DNA of 52,997 bases from Deltaproteobacteria bacterium (GCA_013151915.1 JAADHJ010000059.1:1-52997), one strand, 5' to 3'. Shown: positions 41,533 through 50,321, counted from the stretch's first letter. Notes: generated from the letters alone by a model not told the origin. A program made the numbers and translations.

Positions 41533-42708
41533 TCAGGCAAGCAACAGCGATCCCGCCCAGAGCCCCAGGCCGGAAACTACTGCAGCAATCTCCACAGGGA
41601 CCGCCCATCGCATCTCCTTCTTGACTCCAGAGAGGGAGGTAATGGTGGATGATCCGGTGAAGTTCATGCCCAGAAAGGCAGCCCCTGCCGAAATCATCAA
41701 TACCCAGGCCAGGATCTCCAACCGTTGGGATGGGGCCGCGGCATCGGGCCAGGTGAAACCGACCAGGAGCGCGGCTGTCAGAAGTCCCGCCCAGAGCCCC
41801 TTTATTGAAAAAGCCCGCCCCGGCAGCCATGGCAGCAGAATGGGTGTTAAAACCGCACCCGCCAGGACAGTACACAGAACCGCCCAGGCTGCGAGTATCC
41901 CGTGTGCGGCGGCGGTGGTTCGAAAGGGGCCGGGACCGAGCATGCCGCCGACCAGAAAAAAACCCGGCAGTACGATCAACGATTTTGGAAGGGCCGCGAC
42001 CAGTTCAACGGGGATCAGGACAATCCGTTCCCGTACGGTAAAGGTTTTCTCCCGCATCTTTGCGGTAGCCTTCAGGCCGTTGTCCAGAAAAGCCGGGAGA
42101 TCTTTTGCTCGTACAGGCCCATAGACCACCCTGAACCCTGAACCCCTGAGAACCTGGTGGGCCGCAACCCCGGCAGCGCCCAGTTGAGGCAGGATCACAG
42201 TCCGGTGCTTTACCACCTTGGAGAGCCCACAGGTTTCTATCCGGTTTACCAGCTCCACTGTGCCGAAAGTGCCCTTTCCGGCAGCGCACCAGACGTTGAT
42301 TCCTCCGGTATCAAGGACCATGATCCAGGTGTTTCGGCCGGCAAGCTCCCGGCGAAGAAAGTCAAAGCTCATCTTGTAATTGGCGGTCACCATGACAGGT
42401 GAATCCTCGTTCGGGCTACCCATGGCGTAAAGCCCCGGCTGCACCCTGTAATTCATCCGACCAACCTTCCAGCGGGCCTTGATGCCTCCCCATCGATCGG
42501 CCGTCATCAGCGAGGCCGAAACCAGGGGTACCTCTCCCATCGGCGTCCCTACGGTACCTACGACAAAGGTCTGCCGCAGGGTGGGTGGAACCGTCCGGTC
42601 GTCCACGCCGCAGCAGCAGGATGGAACGGACTGCATATCACTCAAGGGAGCCTTTGGGCAGCAGGATTCCGGCGCCGTCGATGTTTTTTCCTTTAATTGT
42701 GCATCCAT
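41533..42708 (-). CDS. hgcA: HgcA, corrinoid mercury methyltransferase
   Basis: 391 residues. The diagnostic cap-helix motif of HgcA, NVWCAAGK, occupies residues 138-145, with Cys141 the predicted cobalt ligand. The corrinoid domain (about 45-210) is followed by five membrane segments (about 235-390). The pair hgcA-hgcB is the known requirement for mercury methylation in anaerobes. Unusual are five cysteines at the N terminus (Cys16, 17, 31, 32, 33: SCCPK and SCCCG). It follows livF by 113 bases on the same strand. Confidence 0.95.
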   Translation of the reverse strand: MDAQLKEKTSTAPESCCPKAPLSDMQSVPSCCCGVDDRTVPPTLRQTFVVGTVGTPMGEVPLVSASLMTADRWGGIKARWKVGRMNYRVQPGLYAMGSPNEDSPVMVTANYKMSFDFLRRELAGRNTWIMVLDTGGINVWCAAGKGTFGTVELVNRIETCGLSKVVKHRTVILPQLGAAGVAAHQVLRGSGFRVVYGPVRAKDLPAFLDNGLKATAKMREKTFTVRERIVLIPVELVAALPKSLIVLPGFFLVGGMLGPGPFRTTAAAHGILAAWAVLCTVLAGAVLTPILLPWLPGRAFSIKGLWAGLLTAALLVGFTWPDAAAPSQRLEILAWVLMISAGAAFLGMNFTGSSTITSLSGVKKEMRWAVPVEIAAVVSGLGLWAGSLLLA

Positions 42709-42821
42709 CTTATGGGCCCCCTTTTAATGGATACCCGACATGGAGACCTTGAGGAAGATTTACTGAAACAGCGGGAAGGAGGGGAGGATCTTTCTGCGCC
42801 GGGCGATCTGTTCTCGATTGC

Positions 42822-43658
42822 CTAAGATAGCCAGCGCTTGCGGCGGCGGTAATGCTTGACGTTCCGGTAGCTCTTCTTCTCACCCACCTTTGACAGTCCC
42901 AGGTAGAACTCCTTGACGTCCTCATTTTCCTTAAGCTTATCCACGGGGTCGTCGAGTACGATCTTCCCATTCTCCATGATGTACCCATAATCGGAGATGG
43001 CCAGAGCGATTCGGGCGTTCTGCTCCACCAGGAGGATGGTGGTGCTCTCCTCCCGATTTATTCTCCTGATGATCCCGAAGATCTCTTTGACCAGCAGGGG
43101 AGACAGCCCCAGGGACGGTTCATCCAGAAGCATGAGCTTTGGCCGTGCCATTAGTGCCCGTCCTATGGCAAGCATCTGCTGCTCCCCTCCGGAAAGGTAG
43201 CCCGCAAGGGAGTCGCGTCTTTCGACCAGCCGTGGAAAGTATTGGAAAACCATCTGCATATCCCGTTTTGCCGCGGCCCAGTCCTTCCTGGTGTGGGCGC
43301 CGGCGATGAGGTTTTCGTCAACGGAAAGATCGTCAAAGACCCTGCGGCCCTCCATGACCTGGAAGATGCCTTTCCTGACAATACCCTCAGGATCGGTATT
43401 GTCGATCCTCTCTCCCATGAAGTGGATGGAACCATCGGTAACCTTGCCCTCCTCACCTTTCAAAAGGCCGGATATGGCTTTGAGGGTGGTGGATTTTCCG
43501 GCTCCATTGCCGCCGAGGAGAGCGACGATCTGGCCCTCGCGGACCTCCAGGGACATCCCCTTGAGGACCAGGATAACGTCGTCATAAATAACTTCAACGT
43601 TGTTCAGGGACAGAGTCGGCGGTTTCTCCATCTTCCCTTCAGTTTGTGCAGTGTTCAT
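42822..43658 (-). CDS. livF: Branched-chain amino acid-type ABC transporter ATPase LivF
   Basis: 278 residues with all ABC motifs: Walker A GGNGAGKSTT, the signature LSGGEQQMLAIGRAL, Walker B LMLLDEPSLGLSP and the H-loop region VEQNARIAL. The C-terminal end has a basic extension RNVKHYRRRKRW. The ATG at 43658 has GGAGGAG upstream. A strong hairpin separates it from livK. Confidence 0.93.
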   Translation of the reverse strand: MNTAQTEGKMEKPPTLSLNNVEVIYDDVILVLKGMSLEVREGQIVALLGGNGAGKSTTLKAISGLLKGEEGKVTDGSIHFMGERIDNTDPEGIVRKGIFQVMEGRRVFDDLSVDENLIAGAHTRKDWAAAKRDMQMVFQYFPRLVERRDSLAGYLSGGEQQMLAIGRALMARPKLMLLDEPSLGLSPLLVKEIFGIIRRINREESTTILLVEQNARIALAISDYGYIMENGKIVLDDPVDKLKENEDVKEFYLGLSKVGEKKSYRNVKHYRRRKRWLS

Positions 43659-43708
43659 CAACCCTGCTCCTCCGAGCCCTGATGTTTTGTGCCATGGTTG
43701 TGATAACC

Positions 43709-43743
43709 AAACAAGGGGGGCAGGATATCTGCCCCCCTTGTTT
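43709..43743. terminator. Strong 15-bp hairpin between livK and livF
   Basis: AAACAAGGGGGGCAG, a five-base loop and CTGCCCCCCTTGTTT form a perfect 15-base-pair stem. On the minus strand it is followed by only a short T-rich run. In transport operons such stems after the binding-protein gene usually block exonucleases or partly terminate, giving more binding protein than ATPase. Confidence 0.75.
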
Positions 43744-43751
43744 GCAAAACC

Positions 43752-44969
43752 TTAGTGTCCAAGCCACTCGGGCTTGCGCTCGAGAGTGATCGTTTTCACG
43801 GTTACAATTTTACCCTCGTTGTTGATCATATTGACATTGAGGGTTGTATTGGGCCTGTGATCCGTTGCGGTGAATGTGATGGGGGCCGTCAGCCCACCTG
43901 TACTGAAGTCCTTGAGGGTCTCCAAAGCCGCCTTAAGACCGGGACCGTCAAGTGTTTTAGCCTTTTTCAAGGCCTCCCACATGACATTCATCGAGCTCCA
44001 GGCCTGAATGTAGTGAACGGTATGGTGCGCGTTGGGGTCCTTGCTCTTGGCCATTTCCATGGGAGCCTTCATGCCGGGGACGTCCGCACCCCACATGGCG
44101 AAGGGGCCCATGCCGTAGGCGCGGCCGTTGGCGGTATCGCCGGCCATTTTTGGCAGGTTCTCATCGAAGCCCCAGACGTTGATGATGAACTTGGTGTTAA
44201 GACCCAATTTGGCGGCGTCCTTGATGATGACGGCCGCTGATGGGGATGTGCCCCCGATCCAGGCCCAGTCGGGATTGAACCTCTTCATGTTGGCCAGCTG
44301 ACTGGTGGCCTCTTGTGCGCTAAGGGGAACGAACTGATCAGGGCCGATCTCGAAACCGAGAGATTTGGCCATTGCCTTTCCTGCAGGGATGGGATTCTTG
44401 CCGTAGGGATGGTCGGGATAGATAAAGACCACCTTCGGTCTTCGAATGGAATCGGTCCAGGTATCCGAGATGAACTGCATGGCCCCGCGGATGGCGTCCC
44501 CGTAGCTTGTCCCGACATAGAAATTATAAGGTGTTTTTGCCGGGTCGTTAAGGAGGGAGTCGTAGGATGCCGACATGTAAACGATCTTGTCCTTGTTGAT
44601 CTGTTCCTTAAGAGCGTTTGTGTCGCCGGTTCCCCACCCCTGGATAACGAATATCCCTTTGTCCTTGTAGGTCTTGTAAAGGGACACGGCTTCAGGGATC
44701 TTGTATCCATAGTCATTGGCGATGAGCTCGATATTGCGCCCGTTCACTCCGCCATGCTCATTAATGTATTCGGCCGCGTCCACGGCGCCCTGGGCGTAAT
44801 CCTTTCCGACCCCGGATGTCGGACCTGAGGTGTCGAAAATTCCGCCGACCAGGATAGGTTGGGCGGGTTTCTCAGGGGCCTTGGCGCAACCGAATACGCC
44901 GAGGGCCATGGCCGTCAGGGCCGCAACCGCACAGATGGTCCATTTGGATCTTAAAATTCGTCTGCTCAT
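43752..44969 (-). CDS. livK: ABC transporter substrate-binding lipoprotein LivK type
   Basis: 405-residue periplasmic-binding protein, family Peripla_BP_6, with lipobox FGC (Cys28). Signature regions PILVGGIFDTSGPTSGVGKD, EYINEHGGVNGRNIELIAND and IFVIQGWGTGDTNAL are typical. The liganded amino or carboxylic acid cannot be read from sequence. AAGGAGG precedes the ATG. It is preceded by two HRE copies and followed by a 15-bp hairpin. Confidence 0.93.
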   Translation of the reverse strand: MSRRILRSKWTICAVAALTAMALGVFGCAKAPEKPAQPILVGGIFDTSGPTSGVGKDYAQGAVDAAEYINEHGGVNGRNIELIANDYGYKIPEAVSLYKTYKDKGIFVIQGWGTGDTNALKEQINKDKIVYMSASYDSLLNDPAKTPYNFYVGTSYGDAIRGAMQFISDTWTDSIRRPKVVFIYPDHPYGKNPIPAGKAMAKSLGFEIGPDQFVPLSAQEATSQLANMKRFNPDWAWIGGTSPSAAVIIKDAAKLGLNTKFIINVWGFDENLPKMAGDTANGRAYGMGPFAMWGADVPGMKAPMEMAKSKDPNAHHTVHYIQAWSSMNVMWEALKKAKTLDGPGLKAALETLKDFSTGGLTAPITFTATDHRPNTTLNVNMINNEGKIVTVKTITLERKPEWLGH

Positions 44970-45016
44970 GGCAAACCTCCTTCTCCCATTCAGTGAATGT
45001 TATCCCCCCGGTCAAT

Positions 45017-45177
45017 CTTGATTGGATCGTAAAAAGCCCATCCATGGCTTTTTACTCCACGGAAAGCGAAAAGTGTCATTTTCACTTTCCCCACAAATCA
45101 ACAACTTGCAAAGCAAGTCTTTGATTTGCGCGCCCCCCAATGGGCGCGTTGATGACTTTTTACTACAAAGTCATCAA
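45017..45177 (-). repeat. HRE hairpin repeat copy 6a (full length, long form)
   Basis: All five modules in minus orientation: GTAAAAAGCCCAT ... CTTTTTAC; GGAAAGCGAAAA ... TTTTCACTTTCC; CAAATCAACAACTTGCAAAG with its complement; GCGCGCCC ... GGGCGCG; and GATGACTTT ... AAAGTCATC. The long module 3 has an extra inner ACTTGC/GCAAGT stem. Confidence 0.95.
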
Positions 45178-45179
45178 TC

Positions 45180-45335
45180 TTGATAGGGTCGCAAAAAGCC
45201 CATCCGCTTTTTACTCCACGGAAAGCGAAAAGTGTCATTTTCACTTTCCTTACAAATCAACAACTTGCAACGCAAGTTATTGATTTGGGCGCCCTTCAGT
45301 GGGCGCGTTGATGACTTTTTGCGAAGTCATCAATC
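45180..45335 (-). repeat. HRE hairpin repeat copy 6b (full length, long form)
   Basis: Second full copy in tandem with 6a. Module 5 has a shorter loop (GCAAAAAGCCCATCCGC ... TTTTTAC), and module 2 reads GGCGCCC/GGGCGCG. Confidence 0.95.
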
Positions 45336-45401
45336 TTTATGTTCAAACCTGTGACAGGCCGGTAAAAGTCTCCTGGAGCCCTTTTGCCGGATTGTCATAG
45401 G

Positions 45402-46469
45402 TTAATACGAAAACGGCCACAGCTTCCAGTAATTTCTGATGGTGTGCCATCGTGCGGCCAGGCCATCGGGCTCGAAGATAAGGAAAAGAATGATAATCAC
45501 GCCGAATACCCCATCCCTCAGGCTGTTGAATATGGCGAATATGTCGGGGTAGACGGTGGTAAGGGCGTGCTCCGGAATACGGAGCAGTTCCGGGAGAAGC
45601 GTCATGAAGATGGCGCCGTAGATGGCTCCCAGGACGTGTCCCATCCCTCCGATGATGATCATGGCCAGATACTGGACCGAAAGCCAGATGCCGAAATGTT
45701 CGTCGGACACCACAAGTACGTAGTGGGCCCACAGGGCTCCGGATATCCCCACCATGAATGAGCTGACGCCGAAAGAGAGGATTCGGTACAGCCATACGTT
45801 GACTCCCATCACCTCAGCGGAAAGGTGCCGGTCCCGGATAGCCACGAACGCGCGTCCCGGACGGGTCCTGGTGATATTCTTGGTGTAGAGGGTGGCAAGG
45901 ATCACAAAGAAATATATGAGGTAGTAATAGGACCGGTCGGTGTCGAGAAGAATCCCGAAAAACGAGGGGGACTTGACCGTCATCCCGGAACTCCCTCCCG
46001 TCAGGGCCGTCCAGTTTCTCATGGCATATTCAATAATGAACTGGGCCGCCATGGTGGCGATGGCAAGATAAAGGCCCTTCAGTCTGAGGGAAGGGATACC
46101 GAAAATCATCCCGACGACCGCGGTAATAAGACCGGCGAGGGGCAGCGCGATCCAGAATGGGAGTCCCGCCCTCATGGTCAGGATGGCGGAGGCATAAGCC
46201 CCGACCCCCATGAATGCACCGTGCCCCAGCGAAATCTGGCCGGTATACCCGGTGAGGATGTTCAGCCCATGGGCGCCGATGATGTATATCCCGATAAGGT
46301 TGGCGAGGTAGAGGGTGTTGGTTCCCACGATGGAATTGATGGGGCGGGCGATGAATGGGAATATCGCAAGGAAGATGAAAAACAGCGCCATCCAGACCTT
46401 GATGAAAGGGGTCTGGAATATCGCCATGTCCTTTTTATAGGTTTCGTGGAATATTCCGCACTGCTGCAT
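45402..46469 (-). CDS. livM: ABC transporter permease LivM type
   Basis: 355 residues with about ten membrane segments; LivM features NILTGYTGQISLGHGAFMGV, SLRLKGLYLAIATMAAQFII, AFVAIRDRHLSAEVMGVNV and GGMGHVLGAIYGAIF. It starts at the ATG five bases after the livH stop. The 3' end is followed by two HRE copies before livK, so the mRNA must cross them. Confidence 0.93.
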   Translation of the reverse strand: MQQCGIFHETYKKDMAIFQTPFIKVWMALFFIFLAIFPFIARPINSIVGTNTLYLANLIGIYIIGAHGLNILTGYTGQISLGHGAFMGVGAYASAILTMRAGLPFWIALPLAGLITAVVGMIFGIPSLRLKGLYLAIATMAAQFIIEYAMRNWTALTGGSSGMTVKSPSFFGILLDTDRSYYYLIYFFVILATLYTKNITRTRPGRAFVAIRDRHLSAEVMGVNVWLYRILSFGVSSFMVGISGALWAHYVLVVSDEHFGIWLSVQYLAMIIIGGMGHVLGAIYGAIFMTLLPELLRIPEHALTTVYPDIFAIFNSLRDGVFGVIIILFLIFEPDGLAARWHTIRNYWKLWPFSY

Positions 46470-46473
46470 ATGG

Positions 46474-47367
46474 TTAAACCCTCTCTATCTCCTCTGTGCC
46501 GAAGAGCCCATAGGGCTTGATCATGAGGATGATGACCAGGATTACGAAGGGCGCCACCTCCTTGACCCCGCCACCGAAGAAGTGGTCGAGGTAGCCGCCG
46601 GACAAGTTTTCCAGGATGCCGATGATCAGCCCGCCCAGGACCGCTCCCGGGATGCTGTCAAGGCCGCCGAGGATGACGGCAGGGAAAACCTTCAGGCCCA
46701 CGGCAGAGAGGGTCACGTTGACCCCGTTGATGTTTCCGATGAGAATACCGCCCACCGCCGACACTATGGCTGCGACGCACCATGAAATGGCGAAGATCTT
46801 CTTGACCGAGATTCCCATGGAAAGGGCCACCTGGTTGCTGTTGGCCGTGGCCCTCATGGCTATCCCCATGCGGGAGTACTTGAAGAAGAGCGCGAAGATG
46901 ATGAGAAATACGATGGATGCCGCAAATGTGTAGATGTAGACCTGTGATACTACGATCTCGCCAAATCGAACGGGCGCCTGCGGGAAGATGGTGGGGAAAA
47001 CCCTGATCTGCGTTCCCCACAACGCCGAGACGAAGGATTTGAGGACCAGCGAAAGGCCGATTGTCACCATGATGATGGAGATAACCGGTTCGCCGATCAT
47101 CGGCCTGAGGATCAGCCTCTCGATGGCAAGGGCGAGGATAACTGAAAATACCATGGTCAGAAGGAACCCCGCCCAGAAGGGGAGGTGAAACTGGACAATC
47201 AGGGACAGGCACACGTAGGCCCCAACCATAAGGAGTTCACCCTGGGCAAAGTTGATAACCGAGGATGCCTTGTAGATCAGGACGAACCCCAGGGCTACAA
47301 GGCTGTAGACGCTGCCGATGGCGAGCCCCTGAATGATCAGCTGAAGAAAGAACCAGAACTCCTGCAT
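46474..47367 (-). CDS. livH: ABC transporter permease LivH type
   Basis: 297 residues with about eight membrane segments; LivH features YSLVALGFVLIYKASSVINF, AQGELLMVGAYV, ATANSNQVALSMGISVKKIF and GGLDSIPGAVLGGLIIGI. It forms the heteromeric channel with LivM. It follows the acyl-CoA synthetase gene after a 190-base HRE-filled spacer. Confidence 0.93.
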   Translation of the reverse strand: MQEFWFFLQLIIQGLAIGSVYSLVALGFVLIYKASSVINFAQGELLMVGAYVCLSLIVQFHLPFWAGFLLTMVFSVILALAIERLILRPMIGEPVISIIMVTIGLSLVLKSFVSALWGTQIRVFPTIFPQAPVRFGEIVVSQVYIYTFAASIVFLIIFALFFKYSRMGIAMRATANSNQVALSMGISVKKIFAISWCVAAIVSAVGGILIGNINGVNVTLSAVGLKVFPAVILGGLDSIPGAVLGGLIIGILENLSGGYLDHFFGGGVKEVAPFVILVIILMIKPYGLFGTEEIERV

Positions 47368-47386
47368 TTTCCGTCAGCTTCCTATA

Positions 47387-47523
47387 TTAATAGGGTCGTA
47401 AAAAGTCCATCCATGGCTTTTTACTCCACGGAAAGCGAAAAGTGTCATTTTCACTTTCCTCACAAATCTTCGATTTGAGCGCCCCTCATTGGGCGCGTTG
47501 ATGACTTCGCAAGAAGTCATCAA
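47387..47523 (-). repeat. HRE hairpin repeat copy 7a (full length, short form)
   Basis: All five modules in minus orientation, with a short module 3 (CAAATC ttc GATTTG). It lies between livH and the acyl-CoA synthetase gene. Confidence 0.95.
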
Positions 47524-47527
47524 TATT

Positions 47528-47568
47528 AATAGGGTCGTAAAAAGTCCATTAATGGCTTTTTACTCCAC
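47528..47568 (-). repeat. HRE hairpin repeat copy 7b (module 5 only)
   Basis: GGGTCGTAAAAAGTCCAT ... ATGGCTTTTTACTCCAC. On the minus strand its GTGGAGTAA provides the last two residues (VE) and the stop codon of the acyl-CoA synthetase. Confidence 0.92.
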
Positions 47569-49515
47569 ATCCATGGTCCGGACGGCGACGGTTGTCTTGA
47601 TCCTGGTCGTCCGGCCGTCCTGGAACGTGATGATCGTGTCGATAGGTACGGCTTCCGTGTCCGTGTACATAGCCTCGATGACCTCCTTGTAGCGTTCACC
47701 GATAAATCCCCGGCGCACCTTTTTCGTCCTGGTCAGTTCCTCGTCGTCGGCGTCAAGTTCCTTGTACAGGAGGACAAACTTGACAATGATTGAAGCTTTG
47801 TTGATCCGTGTCAGTTCACTGTTGACTCTCCTGATCTCGCTTTCGATGAGATCATAGACCTCGGGTTTGGATGACAGGTCGGTGTAGGTCGTGTAGTTCG
47901 TCCTGTTCTTCTCCGCCCATTTTCCTACAATTTCCATGTCGATATTTACGATGGCCGTGATGAATTTTCTTTGGTCTCCAATGACCACGGCTTCCTTGAT
48001 GTAGGGCGAAAATTTGAGCTTGTTCTCGATGAACTGGGGTGAGAACAGGGTCCCGTTGGACATCTGCATTACGTCCTTGACCCGGTCTATTACAACGAGG
48101 TGACCATCGTCAGTGAAGTGTCCCGCGTCCCCCGAGTGGAGCCAGCCGTCCTTGAGGGTCTGAGTCGTGGCTTCATCGTTCTTGTAGTAGCCCAGGAATA
48201 CGCTGGGACTGCGGGAGAGAATTTCCCCGTCAGGGGATATGGCGATCTCCGTTTCGGGGATGGGTTTTCCCACCGAATCGAAATTGACATCGCCGTCGTA
48301 GTGGATGCAGGAAATCCCCGAGATCTCTGTCTGACCGTAGATCTGTTTAAGGTTGACGCCCAGCCCGTGGAAAAATCGAAAGGTGTCGGGTCCAAGGGCC
48401 GCCCCGCCGGTGGAGGCCGAACGCAGGTGGGAAAACCCAAGGCGATCCTTAAGTGCCCTGAAGGCAAACAGGTAGGCGAGGAAATACTGGATGCGCAGGG
48501 CAAAGGATGGTTTTCTCTTTTCGAAGCTGCAGTCGGCCATCCTGTAGCCGATGGGCAGGGATAGGTTGAATGCAAGCCTCTTGAGGGGAGTGGCGTCCAT
48601 GATTTTGACCTGGACCGAAGCGGCCAGGTTCTCCCAGATGCGGGGTGGGGAGAACATGACGTTGGGGCCGATCTCCCGGATGTTTTCCTGAACGGTTTCC
48701 GGTTCCTCCGGAAAATTCACCGTAAATCCAACCAGAAGAGCGCTCCCAACGCTCATCATCTGTTCGCCGATCCATGGAAGGGGCAGGAATGAGACGAATT
48801 CATCGTCGGAATATTTCGGGTCCACCCTGATGAGGTTGCTGGCCATCTTGAGTATGTTGGTATGCGACAGCATGGATCCTTTCGGAAAGCCCGTCGTTCC
48901 TGAAGTATAGGCGATCAGGGCGAGATCCTCCCCGGTGCCCGCATAGACCATATCCATGAAGAGCTTCGAGCCCTTGGCGTAAAGATCCCGACCGAGATCC
49001 TCTACTTTCCTGAAGTCAAGGAGAAACTCATCGTCGTAATTCCTCATCCCTTTGGGATCGGTGTATATGACTTTCCGTACCTTTGGGATCGATTCCCGCA
49101 GTTCCAGGATTTTGTCCACCTGTTCCTGATCTTCAGCCACAACAAACTTTGCGTCGGAGTGGTCTATTACGTATCCCACCTCTTTGGGTGTGGAGTCCTG
49201 GTAAATCCCAAGGGGAATCGCGCCGGCGCTCTGAGCGGCCAGTTCGGCAAATACCCACTCAGGCCTGTTGTCTCCAATCATGGCAACCTTGTCGCCCTTT
49301 TCAAGACCCAGGCTTACCAACCCGAGACAAAAAAGCCTGACATGCTCCAGGTAGTCCTTCCATGTGAAGGTCTGCCAGATTCCGAACTCTTTTTCCCTCA
49401 GGGCGACCTTCTTGTCGCCGTAGCGCCGCGCGTTACGGACCAGAAGCCTCGGGAGGGTATCCCGTGCCCTTATGTCCAGGCTGTTGGCGGGCTGTCTGTC
49501 TTTTTTCCAGAACAA
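47560..49515 (-). CDS. fadD: Long-chain acyl-CoA synthetase (AMP-forming)
   Basis: 651-residue FadD/ACSL-type ligase: the P-loop YTSGTTGFPKGS (about residue 205), QIYGQTEISG, GWLHSGDAGHFTDDGHL and the C-terminal DRVKDVMQMSNGTLFSP. It converts a fatty or aryl acid to its CoA ester with ATP. Its position between livG and livH suggests that it activates the substrate the transporter imports. The stop codon and two residues come from an HRE copy. Confidence 0.92.
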   Translation of the reverse strand: MFWKKDRQPANSLDIRARDTLPRLLVRNARRYGDKKVALREKEFGIWQTFTWKDYLEHVRLFCLGLVSLGLEKGDKVAMIGDNRPEWVFAELAAQSAGAIPLGIYQDSTPKEVGYVIDHSDAKFVVAEDQEQVDKILELRESIPKVRKVIYTDPKGMRNYDDEFLLDFRKVEDLGRDLYAKGSKLFMDMVYAGTGEDLALIAYTSGTTGFPKGSMLSHTNILKMASNLIRVDPKYSDDEFVSFLPLPWIGEQMMSVGSALLVGFTVNFPEEPETVQENIREIGPNVMFSPPRIWENLAASVQVKIMDATPLKRLAFNLSLPIGYRMADCSFEKRKPSFALRIQYFLAYLFAFRALKDRLGFSHLRSASTGGAALGPDTFRFFHGLGVNLKQIYGQTEISGISCIHYDGDVNFDSVGKPIPETEIAISPDGEILSRSPSVFLGYYKNDEATTQTLKDGWLHSGDAGHFTDDGHLVVIDRVKDVMQMSNGTLFSPQFIENKLKFSPYIKEAVVIGDQRKFITAIVNIDMEIVGKWAEKNRTNYTTYTDLSSKPEVYDLIESEIRRVNSELTRINKASIIVKFVLLYKELDADDEELTRTKKVRRGFIGERYKEVIEAMYTDTEAVPIDTIITFQDGRTTRIKTTVAVRTMDVE

Positions 49516-49550
49516 TTTAAGAACCTCACAAAAAGTCTCTTCGATTCTAT

Positions 49551-50321
49551 TTACAATTCTTCATCATCACCCAGGTAGGCGCTGACGACCTTGGGGTCCG
49601 CCTGAATTTCCTCCGGCCGGCCTTCCGCGATTTTGACCCCGAAATCCAGGGCGCATATCCTGTCGGAAATATCCATGATTACACCCATGTCGTGTTCTAT
49701 GAGCACGACCGTAATGTCTCGTTCCTCGTTAATGTCCAGGATGAAACGGGCCATGTCCTCCGTTTCCTCCGCGTTCATCCCGGCCATCGGTTCGTCAAGG
49801 AGGAGCACCTCAGGGTTGAGGGCAAGGGCCCTGCCCAGTTCCACGCGCTTCTGCAGGCCGTAGGCCAAGGTGCCGACTGTCTCCTTGCGGATATTCTGGA
49901 TCTCAAGGAAATCGATGATCTCCTCGACAATCTCCCTGTTCCGGATCTCCTCACTGCGGGCTTTGCCGAAAAAGAAACCGCCGGTGACAAGTTCCGTTTT
50001 CATGTGGATATGCCTTCCCAGCATGAGGTTGTCGATAACCGACATCCCGCGAAACAGCTCAATATTCTGGAAACTCCGGGCTAGCCCAAGCTCCGCTCTT
50101 CGATGTGGGGAGAGTTTGGAAATCCCTTTATTTTTGAAGATGATGCTGCCCCGATCGGGGTGATATAGACCTGAAATACAGTTGAATATGCTGGTCTTGC
50201 CGGCACCGTTTGGACCGATGATGGCGAAAATCTCCCCCTTGCGTACATGAAGATTAATGCCGTTTAAGGCCATGATCCCGCCGAAGTGCAGATAGATGTC
50301 CTTCAGCTCAAGAATTGGCAA
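49551..50321 (-). CDS. livG: ABC transporter ATPase LivG type
   Basis: 256 residues: Walker A GPNGAGKTSIF, the LivG-type LGLARSFQNIELFRGMSV, signature LAYGLQKRVELGRALA, Walker B VLLLDEPMAGMN and the switch His in VVLIEHDMG. I start at the TTG at 50321 (MPILELKDIYLHFGG), with GGGAGG upstream, which matches the family length; a longer TTG start at 50378 would add a non-family leader. Confidence 0.93.
   Translation of the reverse strand: MPILELKDIYLHFGGIMALNGINLHVRKGEIFAIIGPNGAGKTSIFNCISGLYHPDRGSIIFKNKGISKLSPHRRAELGLARSFQNIELFRGMSVIDNLMLGRHIHMKTELVTGGFFFGKARSEEIRNREIVEEIIDFLEIQNIRKETVGTLAYGLQKRVELGRALALNPEVLLLDEPMAGMNAEETEDMARFILDINEERDITVVLIEHDMGVIMDISDRICALDFGVKIAEGRPEEIQADPKVVSAYLGDDEEL

Larger units (their letters stand above)
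44970..45401. other. Operon junction filled by two HRE copies
   Basis: The 430 bases between livM and livK consist almost entirely of two tandem full-length hairpin elements (45017-45177 and 45180-45335). No gene. Confidence 0.8.

Noticed and set aside
41519-41875. Longer HgcB with about 119 extra N-terminal residues
   Set aside because: The extension lies in the alternative frame of hgcA; GTG at 41518 with a GAGGAG site gives the normal HgcB length.
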